A stretch of DNA of 64,000 nt from Azolla caroliniana (GCA_043228905.1 JBHGNT010000006.1:2914001-2978000), one strand, 5' to 3'; counted from the first letter of the stretch, positions 23,930 through 36,179 are shown. Made by a program: numbers and translations. The notes: a model not told the origin generated them from the sequence alone.

Positions 23930-25141
23930 AAAACAAGGACATCAATCACACTTTTGTGTAGTATAGCAAGCATGTATATAATATTGTAACATGTTAGACA
24001 TATGATTCATATATCACATCTCTCCCCAATTTCAAATTTAAATGATGTATGTTAAAATGTATAGGATATGGATGAATTTATAAATTATAGAGCTTGTAGG
24101 GCTCCGCTAGAACATAATATTATTAAAACCAATGTCGATTCCAACATTGCATTGAATCTAGTCAGCTATCATTATCAATATCTTGCTACCTCTACATGCT
24201 CCTTTCTTTTATCAACACTTCAAATTTCACATGCACATAGTAAATTTCAGAGAATTAAACATATTGTAGTGCAGCAAGTTATATGCTTTCCTAGCTATGC
24301 AATATCTTGGCAGTAGATTAAGCTCAGTATTAATTATTATGAACTTAGCACAATATCTTGTCTCATTGCTTGGCCCTAAAGTTTTCCCCTTACTATGGAG
24401 GAAATATGAACTAACAAAGTGGCTCTTTGAGATTAACTCTAATCAATGGCATTAGTTCTCTCTATCCACATGATGACACTCTTGGGGCAATTTTAGACCA
24501 TTAAACCTATACATGATCTTCTATTTTACCTCCAACTTGTTAAGGGGGTGTCCCATATTTAGACCAGCCATATTTTGCATTGTGACAAATTTTTTACCTT
24601 AGTTTTTAATAATGGTAAGACAATCAAAAGGATTCCAAATATGCATGTCATGTTTACTATTGTTGGTTTCCATTAACATTAAGACACGTGAGAGTAATGC
24701 AAAATATCTATGACCATTGGATAATCAAATGGATCACATTGCTTTCGACAAAAACAAGACACGTTTTCTGTCTCAAGAAATATTTGTGACTTCAATAAAT
24801 TGTGTGCCATGCAGTTTTAGGATACAAAGATTGGAGTTTGTTTGACATTCAACGGAATGTAATGATTATGAGGATTTGACTTCCAAGACACTTTCCTATG
24901 GGATGACTAAAGGTTCTTATAGGCATTTAGTTCATAATGTTGTTTGGAAGTTTGTCCTTATGATAGACACCCTTAATGATTTTAAGACCCTTGAGACATA
25001 CCAATACATACATTGAAGATATGATACTAGTTGTTTTTGTTTTTTTAGGGGCCAATACATATAAATTTTTTGGTTGGAAATCTTGAAGTGGGGTAAATAC
25101 ACAATATTTTTCAGTGAAATATGACCTATAGGATCCAATGC
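23930..25141. other. Anonymous duplicated spacer (copy A)
   Basis: Matches copy B 37745-38060, 38740-39045 and 44453-45030. It contains the empty target site (near 24617-24632) of the 5.4 kb LINE of copy B. No gene seen. Confidence 0.55.
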
Positions 25142-25335
25142 GAAACATTGTTACAAAGTATATGTGGAATTGAGTCGTGACTCTCAATGTTCAACCAATA
25201 ATTGTTGCAATTGAGAGTGCACATTACGATTATGATATGAATGTGTAGCAAGTGAATCAAATTGACAATGTGTGGAAGCAAACTTGAATATGATTGAATG
25301 CAACACATTGTATCAAAATGTGATAGTTTGAACCA
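25142..25335. repeat. ~195 bp direct repeat, first copy
   Basis: Near-identical to 26211-26402 (shared GAGAGTGCACATTACGATTA and about 190 bp around it). Copy B has only one version at 45030-45220, so the second copy arose after the tandem duplication or was lost in B. Confidence 0.85.
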
Positions 25336-25674
25336 TAGAATGAACCATACGTATCATACGTGCATTCGCATTAGAGAATGATTCCATCAAACGTGTATGA
25401 TAAATCATCTCAAAGTTGGATTGGATTGACAAGTTAGATTGGATTGACTATGGCCTATATTATATATTGATTCACTCTCAATCCCAATAAGTGGACTCTA
25501 ATCCATTGTGAACCACCAACATAAGTATGGTTGCAATATTTGCATTGTATCACATACATACTTTGGGATGCTTCTTAAGAATCAACTATCATCCTCACTT
25601 TAGAACTTTACAAAAGAATGAGTATGAACTATAGAGATTGAATCAAAATATGTCATTATAAATTATAATCAAAT

Positions 25675-26190
25675 GTTCAAAAACTCATAAAACGTATATT
25701 CGAGAATATGAAGAAAACATGACATTGGCAATAGTAGCATAACAACTTACCACTAGGGTGAGCTAATTTCTAACAACAAAGAAAGAAAAGAAGAAGAAGA
25801 AAAAGAAATGATTAAAAACTCATAAAACATGTATTCGAGAATATGAAGAAAACATGACATAGGCAGTAGTAGCATAACAACTTACCACTAGGGTGATCTA
25901 ATTTCTAATAACAAAGAAAGAAAGAAAGAAAAAAAACAGGAACATGACACTAACAGAAAATTTTGCCATGGCATAGGCAATAGTAGCATAGTAGCATAAC
26001 AACTTACCACTTGGGTGAGCTAATTTCTAATAACAAAGAAAGAAAAAAGAAGAAGAAAAAGGAACATGACACTAACATAAAATTTTACCATGACACTAAG
26101 AAGAGGATATGAGAAAGTTAGGAATTGAACCCAAGACACAAGTAATAGTAGCATGGCTATGACAACTTGCCACTAGGTTGTGCTTAGTTA
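25675..26190 (-). mobile_element. Array of SINE-like tRNA-head units
   Basis: A unit of about 135 bp (AAAACTCATAAAAC...AACTTACCACTAGGGTGAGC...AAAGAAAGAAAAG) repeats at 25675 and 25813, with shorter versions at 25970 and 26102. On the minus strand each contains CCCTAGTGGTAAG (A-box-like); the last (26118-26190) also has the B-box-like GGGTTCAATTCC. Copy B has two units (45563-45795) and a single relative lies at 60563-60760. Confidence 0.6.
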
Positions 26191-26210
26191 TAATCATAAG
26201 ATTAAAAAGA

Positions 26211-26402
26211 AACATTTTTACAAAGTATATGTGGAATTGAGTGGTGACTCTCAATGTTCAACCAATAATTGTTGCAATTGAGAGTGCACATTACGATTAT
26301 GATATGAATGTGTAGCAAGTGAATCAAATTGACAATGTGTGGAAAGCAAACTTGAATATGATTGAATGCAACACATTGTATCAAAGTGCGATAGTTTGAA
26401 CT
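26211..26402. repeat. ~195 bp direct repeat, second copy
   Basis: Second copy of 25142-25335, about 1.07 kb downstream; see that entry. Confidence 0.85.
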
Positions 26403-28161
26403 CTAGAACTTGTTGAAGGTACAATGTTCAAGTCAATGAATCTCTTCGCATATTCCTTGGCTCCTCAACTCACATCAAAGAGAATTTGAGCTAAGTTGTA
26501 TGGAAGCAATGGTGCCAATGGCAAAGAAAGGGATGGGCTCTATCACGTATTAAATTTTTTTTTTCAGAATGAATGAATAAATTAATCATTGATAACAATT
26601 ATTAGCTTCCATGTTTTGAGTAAATAAATCATTAATAGCAATATATTAGTTTCCAAAATTTGACTTATATGTAATAAATATATCATCATCAAAATAAAGC
26701 ATAACAATATATTTTACAACCTTCAACAATGATTTCTTCATTTCATTTTACCTTAAAATTTTATGTCCTTCATCAATGTAAAACCCTAACGTATGTGTTG
26801 AGTGCCTCTTTAACCACCACTCCATAAAGTTTGGCGAGTGTGTGACAATTATGATAGTCTAATCTTTCCTAGTAGGAGGGGTTTCTTGGCTTTTGGAAAG
26901 GCATAATTATGTGCAATGTGAGTATTAAGTGATTTCATGGATAACTTGCATTATTTTAAGTGCCGAAGAGTTTGGTCACATGGTGGATATTATGGTTTTG
27001 GTGTGTTATTAGTAAGGTTTATGCAAAGATAAATGTGATTGACATCAATTGAACAAAGTGGAATGGTTGCATTTTTTATGGTTTGGTGGCCTTTGTTGCA
27101 TGCACATATGATCTCTAGCCTACAATGTTTTGTATGGTCAATTTACATCTTCATCGAGTCATCAGTAGATGGAGCTGCTTTTTCATTGCCATATTCAAGC
27201 TCAATACAAGACATCTTTCTTTTTCAAATGGCGGATTATGGTGCTTCAAGAATACCCATGAGTCTCATATATTGAGTTGTCTTACATGCCAGTCTTTGAT
27301 TTGAATGTGTTGCATCATTTTCTTAGTTAAGTTCAATTCTTTTTTGTTGCATCATTTTCTTAGTTAAGTTCCACCTATCCAAAAGCAATTGCTTCAATTT
27401 GTATTTTGGTGTTCACAAGAAACTAAACATGTCTATAGGAGAGAGCCAATCATATGCAATGATCTAACATATGTATTAAAATCTATTAAAATGATCAACT
27501 GGTTATATGACATTCATTCATACAAAAACACATTCTAACTCACTTTTGGAGCAAAAAGATTGGTCCTTCAAATATGATAAATTCTAATAAAAAATTAAAC
27601 AAATTTGGCTCCAATTTTTTTTTAAAAGCCAACAATTGCACCAATGTCAATGCATAATGAACATTCTAAGGTAATAATGCTTATACATAAAAAATGGTAT
27701 ATATGGGAGATATTGCTTAAAAGTAAATATGCTGATTGGGATTCAAAGCATGGCACATTTAGGTTACAAATCAGCCATATTGTGATCTTCCAATGATTGA
27801 AAGGACATACTCTTAAAGATAACATCTTAATGGCAACACTTCTACCCAGCCTATTTAAATTATAATATTTCCAATCAGAAGATACTAAGTTCCTCATAAA
27901 TGCCTTCTGCAATATGTAAACAAAACCAAGCCTCCTTGAGCATTCAAATTTTGAATGCCACATCATTAATGGAGACATATTATATGATCAGTGGAAGGAT
28001 TAGTGAATATACTTGAGTGGATTAGTGAGGATACAAGTATACTACTCCTTGTCCAAAACTATGTTTGAATTTGACAGAGACATCCAAGTAGATGAGACGA
28101 TAACCAAGCGGATGATATTGTTCCATGGCACCAAGATTCTTAAAATCTTGAGGATAAGTGT
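26403..28161. other. Duplicated XRN-downstream spacer (copy A end)
   Basis: From about 26940 it matches 45930-47232, the DNA just 3' of XRN in copy B. No XRN exon is included. Homology stops at 28161; the next 36 bp (TAACCCTCTGCC...) belong to neither side. Confidence 0.6.
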
Positions 28162-28549
28162 TAACCCTCTGCCGTTTGATATGTGTTAATCCTTTGCACC
28201 AACATTTGTCAATTTGGACGTTAATCCTCCAAGCCTCGTCTTGTTGTTTTTCATTTCTCTAGAAATTATGGGTAATGTAAATCTATTATGAATTAAGATT
28301 TTTATATTTACTCAAAAAGACACAAATGGTTAGCTTTAGTATTCATTGACAATTAGATTAAGTGCATGTGAAAACACTAACATCATATACATGTATATGA
28401 GTAAGCTTTGGTACGATGGATAAATGCAAACTTGTAGTGATGCCTGAACAAGATTATTCTTACTATACGTTTAATATGAGTGGTTTTCATAGATAACGAA
28501 AAATTTCAAAACAGTTAGATCACACATACGATACTCCAAAGAGTAAATA

Positions 28550-28924
28550 GGACATAGATCGTTGATTAACACTTGTGTAGGCCCAAGAACTTGACGTTTC
28601 TTAATGCACAAGGAGATGTAACCATAGTACGTAAAATTCGTGTTCGTCTGGCATAACATTCGTTTTCCTACGTTGGACATAGATCGTTGATTAACACTTG
28701 TGTAGCCCCAAGAACTTGACGTTTCTTAATGCACAAGGAGATGTAACCATAGTACGTAAAATTCGTGTTCGTCTGGCATAACATTCGTTTTCCTACGTTG
28801 GACATAGATCGTTGATTAACACTTGTGTAGGCCCAAGAACTTGATGTTTCTTAATGCACAAGGAGATGTAACCATAGTACGTAAAATTCGTGTTCGTCTG
28901 GCATAACATTCGTTTTCCTACGTT
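28550..28924. repeat. 125 bp tandem repeat, exactly 3 copies
   Basis: Units 28550-28674, 28675-28799 and 28800-28924 differ by only one or two bases each. A unit is about 73 bp of host spacer (homologous to A 7948-8030) plus the first ~52 bp of the adjacent MITE, so the array formed after the MITE inserted and is very young. Confidence 0.95.
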
Positions 28925-29111
28925 GGAAAACGAATGTGAATGTTATTCAAACATGTTTGTGTTTTTTGTTTTGTTTTTTTCCTTTTTTTAGGTTTATTTA
29001 CCTCATAATAAATAGTTAATCCAAAAGTATGGTATTTACCATTCTTCGAGGGTGTTTATCATACTCGAATGATTGAAACATTTGTGTATGGTGCGTATGG
29101 TTCATACTATG
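28623..29111 (+). mobile_element. MITE-like element, copy B
   Basis: Outer inverted motif CATAGTA / TACTATG (28623 and 29105-29111). Opposite orientation to 20484-20745 in copy A, sharing the palindromic TTTTCCTACGTTGGAAAA and the TAAATAGTTAAT stretch. Its left end is triplicated by the 125 bp array, so its original length was about 240 bp. Confidence 0.6.
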
Positions 29112-30349
29112 AACGTAACAATATAATGTTTTCGAAAAGAGGAAAGGACCTAAGGACCTATGATAAGGTCAATAAATATTAAGTTGTAGTGGTAAACAAG
29201 TTTTTGCCAAGTGCGCGTTAGTTCTTGCCAAGTAACAAAAACCAAGTCCTCTAAATGTAAATCCCTAAATATTTCCTAACTAATCTAATATTATCTCCCT
29301 AATTATCTACATGTTTATAATGTACTTGATTTTTAATATTGTTTTCATTCAAGATAGTTCTTATAATGAGGAACTAATACCCCCTTCCCTCTTGCTTATT
29401 CTAGTTGACAATATTGCAACATTCAAGTGTCACCCTTGCTCTAAAAGCCAGTTAAAACTCATTATCAAAGAACAATTTCTTTTTAGGACCGAATATCAAC
29501 ATCGACAAGGCAACATGTTGATCATCAAATTGACCAACTTGGTTCCTTCCAATGTCCCCATACATTTTGGCAAAAGAAAATTACCAATACCAACCTATCG
29601 GTGGATTTCTATGTCCCTTCTATCAATTGTGCTCATAATTTTTGACTAGATCAACGCTTGGTAGAGGTGCCCAACACTTGCTTGCTTTGGGTGGATGGTC
29701 TTCAACATATGTTGCACATTGCCACACGAGAGGGAATGGACATACATATCTCAATATGAGTTCTAGACAATTGACATAGGCAGTGAAGACAACACATACA
29801 AAATGTGTAGATGGGAGAACTTTTAATGAAACCTTATAGCTCGTTTATAATTAACAAGAAGGCTAAGGGTGCTCTAACAATCAATGCAAAGATCGGGAAA
29901 GGAGTGAGACAAAGTCCTACATGTTCAAATCAAAACTTGCACCATCTTAAATTTGTCTATGCAATGACATTATGTCACATATAGTATTGGTCTTCTTCAT
30001 ACCAACTATATTGTCTAATCATTATAATGTCATTGTGTGGGGTATTTTCATATTCAATCACAATCCAACATAACCACCCTCTTGTCAAACTTTCCACCCC
30101 CAAAAAGCAAGTATCAATAATGTAAAGGCCTTTATAACAAAGTTTATCATTCCAAAGTCCAAAAACATTACTTTGCGGTTGGATACTTTTTTTGTTTGGT
30201 TTATTACTATGAGTATTCTAATTATTCTTAGATATTGACGCGTTGTCAAATAAGACATTGTGTTACATTGACATTGTGTTACTTGATAAAATATTGTATG
30301 TCCATGTTGTTATAATGTATGCTTGGTATTCACTTGGTTTTTCTTCTTT

Positions 30350-31074
30350 TTTTTTCCAAAAAAAACTCCTTCCATTAGTTATAAAATTTTACAAATGAGA
30401 CGATTATGTACAAATCCCTAAAGGGACGCGATAGTTCCATCTAATGTGGAAGCCCACTGACTCAAGAAAGGGAGAGGACGACCATTGTTGGATGAAGGCT
30501 ATGCGTTGTCTTTCAACTCCCTCGGAGCCACCTTTAAGGCCATCATATTGGCTCTTCAAAGTGGCTACAATTTCACTCCATATCTCTTGCAGTAACCTTG
30601 TTGGATGGGTGGTTTAGTTGGAGAAGACTCGCCTACATTGTTGTTTCCATAGAATCCAAAGGGTTATTGGGCTGACCAATTCCAACACCTCTTGAGATTT
30701 GTCATTAAGAGGAAAATAGTGGACATTGCCGCTGGAGGAGAAAAGAACCTCTTGTGCTTTTATCACCAAAGTCATCCCCTCCTCCTGATGCTCGTATCGG
30801 CCAATTGTAGCCTGCCATGATAGCCAACATATATTTCCCCACTTGATTGAACCTTGCACCTGTCATAATTGCAACAAGCGGCCAACCCCCCGCCATATTC
30901 TATGGGACGTTGGGCAGTCCCACAGGGCGTGTCGTATGGATTCTACTGCATGTGGGCACTCTACACAATTAGGAGAGCTAAGGTTCCCACGTTGTCATGC
31001 TCCCACCGGTAGGGACTTATGTATTAACAACCATTGGAAAGTGGTAATTCGCCTCACGTGTTGTTGCTTCCAGA
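30350..31074 (-). mobile_element. 5'-truncated LINE (copy B only)
   Basis: Copy A lacks it (site near 10941). The left edge is the complemented tail (T-run, CC, A-run, ACTCCTTCCATTAGTTATAA). The minus strand encodes the zf-RVT zinc motif (CPHAVESIRHALWDC) and WILWKQQCRRVF, with frameshifts. Flanks TTTTCTTCTTT (30339-30349) and TTTTCTTATTT (31075-31085) are a likely 11 bp target duplication with one mismatch. Tail family is the one seen at 22461 and 63145. Confidence 0.8.
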
Positions 31075-31364
31075 TTTTCTTATTTGTCATGTTCTTCGTT
31101 TCAATAAATAAGGTGGTCATAACTCAATATGTTTGCCATCTTGCAAGCAAGTTCATAAGGTGAACTTAATGAAAGTCATTTTCTTGACTAGACCATTTTT
31201 AAATGATATTATCATCTTTCTTCATGAATGCCACATTGAAGGTATTTGAAAACATTTTCTACAATGATAAGTGTGCCATATAAAGGAGGAAGCTACCAAT
31301 CTTGAACATAAAGTGGAGTATAATATGTATGTACAATGGATGATTAACAAAGAATGGTGTTTTT

Positions 31365-31369
<5 letters not shown>

Positions 31370-31421
<52 letters not shown>
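31370..31421. repeat. (GA)n microsatellite
   Basis: Perfect GA tract, positional equivalent of 12907-12951 in copy A. Confidence 0.95.
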
Positions 31422-31424
<3 letters not shown>

Positions 31425-33208
31425 CAAGGCACAGATTCCTTATATTCACAAATGTTAAAGCCATTTAGGTCGTTATGGTGCAAATCTCAGAATCTGGCCA
31501 TTGTTACATGGGAAAATATTTGTCCCATTGAAACCAATGGGTTTTCAAATACCTTTTACCATCACCATTGTATAACAAATGTTTGAGTACCTTACTTGGG
31601 GGGTCAATTCTACAATTCGGAGTGTGAGAGATGGTTTCTTGTTTTATAGTCCTACATGAAATACCATCATACGTACACAATGAAAATTGATTGGAGAAAT
31701 CTCACAAGGGAGGTTTGCAAGTACCTTATCCTTAGAGGAGTCACCTTTATATAAGCTACTCTTACAATACCCTTGTCATAAGATTGTCACAATTATAGAG
31801 AGAACAAAGTTTTTTGACATTGTCATGTTTCAATGTATACACCTCTTTCATGAAAAAAATGTACGAATGAATTTTAATATTCCTCTCACAATAGTTATGT
31901 CGCTTGAAAGGAATATTAATTCCACCGTTCTCATAACTGCATTGCACAAGGGCCTTGGCCTAAGAAGAGTTACCTCTTACAATTTCTCTTACACCACCAC
32001 CTTCGAGGGTGACAAGATCTCTTGGCCACCCTAGAATATCGAATGCATAATCAATTTTCTGCTAAAACTAGAATATACAATGCATAACTTTTTGGCCACC
32101 ACTAGAATATCAGTGCATAAGAGAGAAAGAGATGTCACATAGTTGGGGATGACATGTAAATTGCAACAAGTCGTTGCTACTAGCTTGAACATACGACACG
32201 TCATCTATGCTTGGCTGCACCTAGATTATAGAATGTGTATCTTGGCTACCACTAGAATATGGATACATAATTCAATCTATTTTTGTTAAGGTAACATCAC
32301 ATTCACAACCACAAGATCCAAGTTCTTGTAAACAAAAGCAAGTGAACCATTGAATTGTCACTACTATGATAATGAAACATTGGCTTTTAATAAGTCGCTT
32401 TTCAAACTACCAAATAGAACTTCCCCAGCCCCCCTCTTTCCCTTGTATAGGATGATTGGTGATTTTCTGGTAGGGAAACCCCAAACTACAAAAGGTTGCC
32501 TATTTGCTTCACAAATAAAATAAAATAAAAATCTAAGGTCTAAATGATCTTAAGTTTAACTAAGATCTTTGATTCCACAACATACACACGATTATGTGTT
32601 GAACCAACCACATCCTGAATACGACCAACTCAAGTCTTTAATCATTCATCAAATTTTGGACATCACTATGAAATGTTCAAATTAAGATCCAAATTTTTTT
32701 AAAGCGCTTTTGATTTAAGATGGTAAACACCTCTATATCCATCGTCAATGAAGATATATGTTTGATATTTGAATCTTGATTAAAGACTAATTTGTGAATA
32801 AATAGACAATGATCAAATTGATAATGCTATTATTATTTCTTACCATATTCAAATAAATTGCCATAAATCTTTTGTCAACAAAAATACATGGAAAAGGTGA
32901 TGTTGTAAAACATTTGTGAAAAGATTTTAGCCAAAGGAAAAAGAATATTCATCTCAATTGATGTAGGTTTCATGGGAGACAAAAGGAGAGAGACCTATAT
33001 ATTCATTCATTTATCATGGAAATGTCACATTGCATAAAGATTGTAGCAAACCCTTTTTAAGTTGACAAGGAAAGATTAGGTCGAGTGTCAACACCTTTTA
33101 TTTTGTGTATGTTGGCAAGTATAGAATATTAAATCGAGCTTTAACAACATTAACCTTAACCTTGTACTACTCTAAGCTTCATTTATCCTTGATGTAATCT
33201 CGAAATCA
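31422..33208. other. Spacer 3' of laccase B
   Basis: Matches copy A 12960-14128, except that 32423-33138 (716 bp) is private to B. That stretch starts TTCCCCAGCCCCCC and has no recognisable ends or reading frame. The last part should hold the laccase B 3' UTR. Confidence 0.5.
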
Positions 33209-36101
33209 TTAGCATGGAGGAAGGTCTGCTGGTGGAGGTGGTAGAGTCTGGCTCGCTCCTTTACCATTCTTTACAATGAAAGCCATTGACATGCCCCACA
33301 CCGAATGAATATCAAAATGGCAATGCATGAACCACACACCTACACATTTGTAACACATTGTAAAGTGGTCAAATGCATCAAATCACAAGCACAACAATAT
33401 TAGATCTAATCATATTATGTCATTTATGTTTTAAATATTCATACACTAGTAGTTGACAATTAGTGACTTAATGATTTCCGCCTAATTTGTTTCCCATTTA
33501 CCAAAATACCCTTATGTTTTAAAAAATTGCCAAAATACCTCTATTGTAGTGCTGAATGTACTAACTTTTCCAATTTCTCTTAGAACATAGTAAAGGTGCT
33601 TTAGAAAATATCCTAAAATATCAAGGGGTTTGTTGGTGTTTGTTTGACACCAAGGTAGGTATTTACCTGGGTTGGTTGTGTGGAAACGGACGACCGCCCA
33701 TCCCCCATATGGCACTGCTACCGTGTTTCTTGAGGGTGGGTCTTGCAAATTGAAAGTCGAGGGGTCGGTGTTAGGATCATATGTCCCGGTGCCCGTTCCC
33801 ACAATATAGAAATTTTGACCGTGCAGGTGGATCGGGTGGCTCTCCAACAATGTGGTCGACGTGTCTTGGAACACAATTTGCACATTTGACCCGAACTCGA
33901 GCACCTTAACTTTGGTGGCGTAAACGGATTGACTATTGTTCGGGCTAGTTCCGGTGTAGTTGTACACGAAGAGAGGGTCCGAGGGGAAATCGGTATCATA
34001 GACCCCATTGATGTTGTTGTAGTAGGCTTGGAGGAGCGAGACGGTGGGGTCCTTGAATGTGATGTTGTTGACCGAGGCGGCGATTCGGATCCCGGCAAAG
34101 TTTTGGAATGAGCACGTGGAGCAAGGTTGTGTGGCATAGCTAATGGTGAAGAAGAGATCCTCGTCCACGGTTTGCGGGACTTGGTAGTAATAGAAGCCCC
34201 GGGAGAAGGGTTGTCCACGGAGGGACTTGGTGAATTCGGACACGTACGAGGTGTCATTGAAGTTGGGGGGTGTGGGCATTGCAAGGGAAGATGAGAGAGT
34301 GGTGCTCGCGCCCGAGTAACGGAGGACAGCGGTGGCCGAGATCATCGGAAATGGGACAAGTGTTGTGTTTGCCGGAGAGAAGACGGACACCGCTATGAAG
34401 TATTGCCCTACTTCCTGGTTGGCTGTCAGGAGCACATTGGTCGTCTGGCCTGGTGCCAACACGACCGTCTGGGTTACATAGGGTTGCGCGTATTCGGCAT
34501 CGAGTTCCACCACGGTGAGGTCGTGGTTGGCCACTCCCACAAACATCTGGAAGTTCACGGCCGCGTTGATTATGCGCACCAAGTATGTCTCCCCGGCCGT
34601 CACGTTGAAGACCGGCGTGTCTGCGGCCATAACAGGGAAGGTGCCAGGATTAATCACATCGCCATCAAAATGCGGGCTCGCCTTACTCACAAGCCATGAT
34701 GATGTCTAATTGCATGTTGTACTCAAGGAAATGATCAGAACTCATTAGTCTCTAGCTGCTTTTATATTTATGTAGTGTGTGTAGTGTATGTATGTAGTGT
34801 GTGTGTGTGTGTGTGTGTGTGTGTAGTCTAGTGTATGTAGAGTGTGGTCTGTGTGTTTGTAGTGTAGTGTAGTGTATGTATGTATGTAGTGTAGTGTATG
34901 TATGTATGTAGTGTAGTATATGTAGTGTATGTATGTAGTGTAGTATATGTAATGTGTGTATGTTAATGCAGTGTATGTATGTAGTGTATATATGTACCAT
35001 CGATGGAGCAGTTGTATAGAGCACCCGGTTGCCCGTTGATCGTGATGGCATCAGACACGGTGTACCCCCCGCCCTCGGCCAACGCCTGTGCGATCACGTC
35101 TTCCACATTGGTGTTCCACCATTCCCCTAGGAGTGAAAAAAAATTAGGTTAGGGTGAATGTATGATTAGCACCTCCCAGTAGAGGATCAACAACATGAAA
35201 AGGTACATTGAAATTTCCATAGTATTTTTTTATACCTATGAGGAGCGGGATCTCTTCGACGGGAGAGCCGAAGGGGTAGGGCACATTGACCTTGGGACGG
35301 ATGATGAAGGCGCCGTGCACCGTGGCACGCAACCAGCTGATGTGTGCGTGGTAGAAGAGCGTACCACGTTGGTCGACTATACGGAACTTGTGGACGTACG
35401 AATTGCCGGGCTGGATGGGGCATTGAGTAATGTATGCCGGCCCATCCGCCCATGCCGACAACAATTGCCGGACACCATGCCTACAAAGAAAAAAACAAGA
35501 TAAGACCATCTTGGATCGACACACACACACACACACACACACACGAGAACCAGTATATGCAAAAATCTTAGTTTCATAAGATCAAAATGCACAAAAGTTT
35601 CATAAAGATCGAAATGTGGATCGAAATCCCAAACCCTTTAATCAAATCATTGCAAAAAAGCAATAATAACCAAGATTTGTGTATATGATTCATTGCAAAA
35701 CTAATTTTTTATACCAGTGAATGGTGACATTGTAATTGACAAGGTTTGTAACCTTGACGATGACCGTGTCACCTTCGCGGACATAGACTGTCGGCCCCGG
35801 GAACTGCCCATTGATGGACACCAACGATTTGATGTGGCAAAGGCGGGTCACATTCGCATACTCCACCTGCTCGATCCGTTCCATAAAGCATCAATGATTA
35901 ATGGCTGATGATGATTCGTTAGCTAATGAAGAGATTAAAGGCAGAGGGACGCCTACTTACTTTCCAATCCAGATTTACAGTCTCCGATCGAGCGAAGGAT
36001 GCACCATGACAGAATAGAACGAAGGGTAGAACAAGGTGAAGGAGGGAGGAGATTAAGGGGTGATTAGTCCTAATGCGGGCATCATGAATGAGCTTTGCCA
36101 T
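33209..36101 (-). CDS. LAC: Laccase (secreted multicopper oxidase), copy B
   Basis: Six exons on the minus strand: 35961-36101, 35715-35866, 35236-35480, 34998-35126, 33667-34620, 33209-33339; GT-AG introns, phases identical to copy A, 583 aa, no stop or frameshift. Exon 1 is 18 bp longer than in A, inside the hydrophobic signal peptide ([18 protein letters not shown]). Copper ligands: H97/H99, H142/H144, H484/H487/H489, H546-C547-H548, H552 and axial M557 ([12 protein letters not shown]). An axial Met is typical of lower-potential multicopper oxidases (family knowledge). Likely apoplastic phenol or flavonoid oxidase; substrate cannot be read from sequence. Differences from A include an N-glycosylation sequon in exon 4 (YNCS; A has YPCS) and Tyr for Cys in the ELDAE(Y/C)AQPY loop. 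Confidence 0.93.
34760..34995. repeat. GTAT/GT-rich microsatellite in laccase B intron 4
   Basis: Imperfect GT, TATG and TAGTGTAGTG repeats filling the fourth intron (34621-34997) up to the exon 4 donor; longer than the copy A equivalent. Confidence 0.9.
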
Positions 36102-36179
36102 GCTAATCACTTCCCTAATCACACTTAATTAGATCTCCTAATTGATTCTTCTTGGTCCCTCGTTATAAGGTTCGAGGGG

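Larger units (their letters stand above)
7545..28161. repeat. Copy A of a ~20 kb direct tandem duplication
   Basis: Sequence from about 7545 (CATTTGTCGATTTGGAC) onward matches copy B from about 28198 (CATTTGTCAATTTGGAC), in the same order and orientation, interrupted by insertions private to one copy. Matching landmarks A/B: 7617/28266, 9768/29306, 10984/31112, 12775/31245, laccase 14129-16920/33209-36101, 19637/36391, 22510/37575, 24620/44452, 25142/45030, 26940/45930, and the end 28145-28161/47216-47232 (CTTGAGGATAAGTG / CTTGAAGATAAGTG). Copy A therefore ends with a duplicate of the region downstream of XRN but carries no XRN exon. Confidence 0.9.

Noticed and set aside
27039-27275. 78-codon plus-strand frame and its relative at 45808-46302
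   Set aside because: Related duplicate sequences in A and B, but the frame is broken differently in each, so no coding constraint is apparent.
28550-28924. CRISPR-like array
   Set aside because: Three contiguous 125 bp units without spacers in a plant genome; it is a simple tandem amplification.
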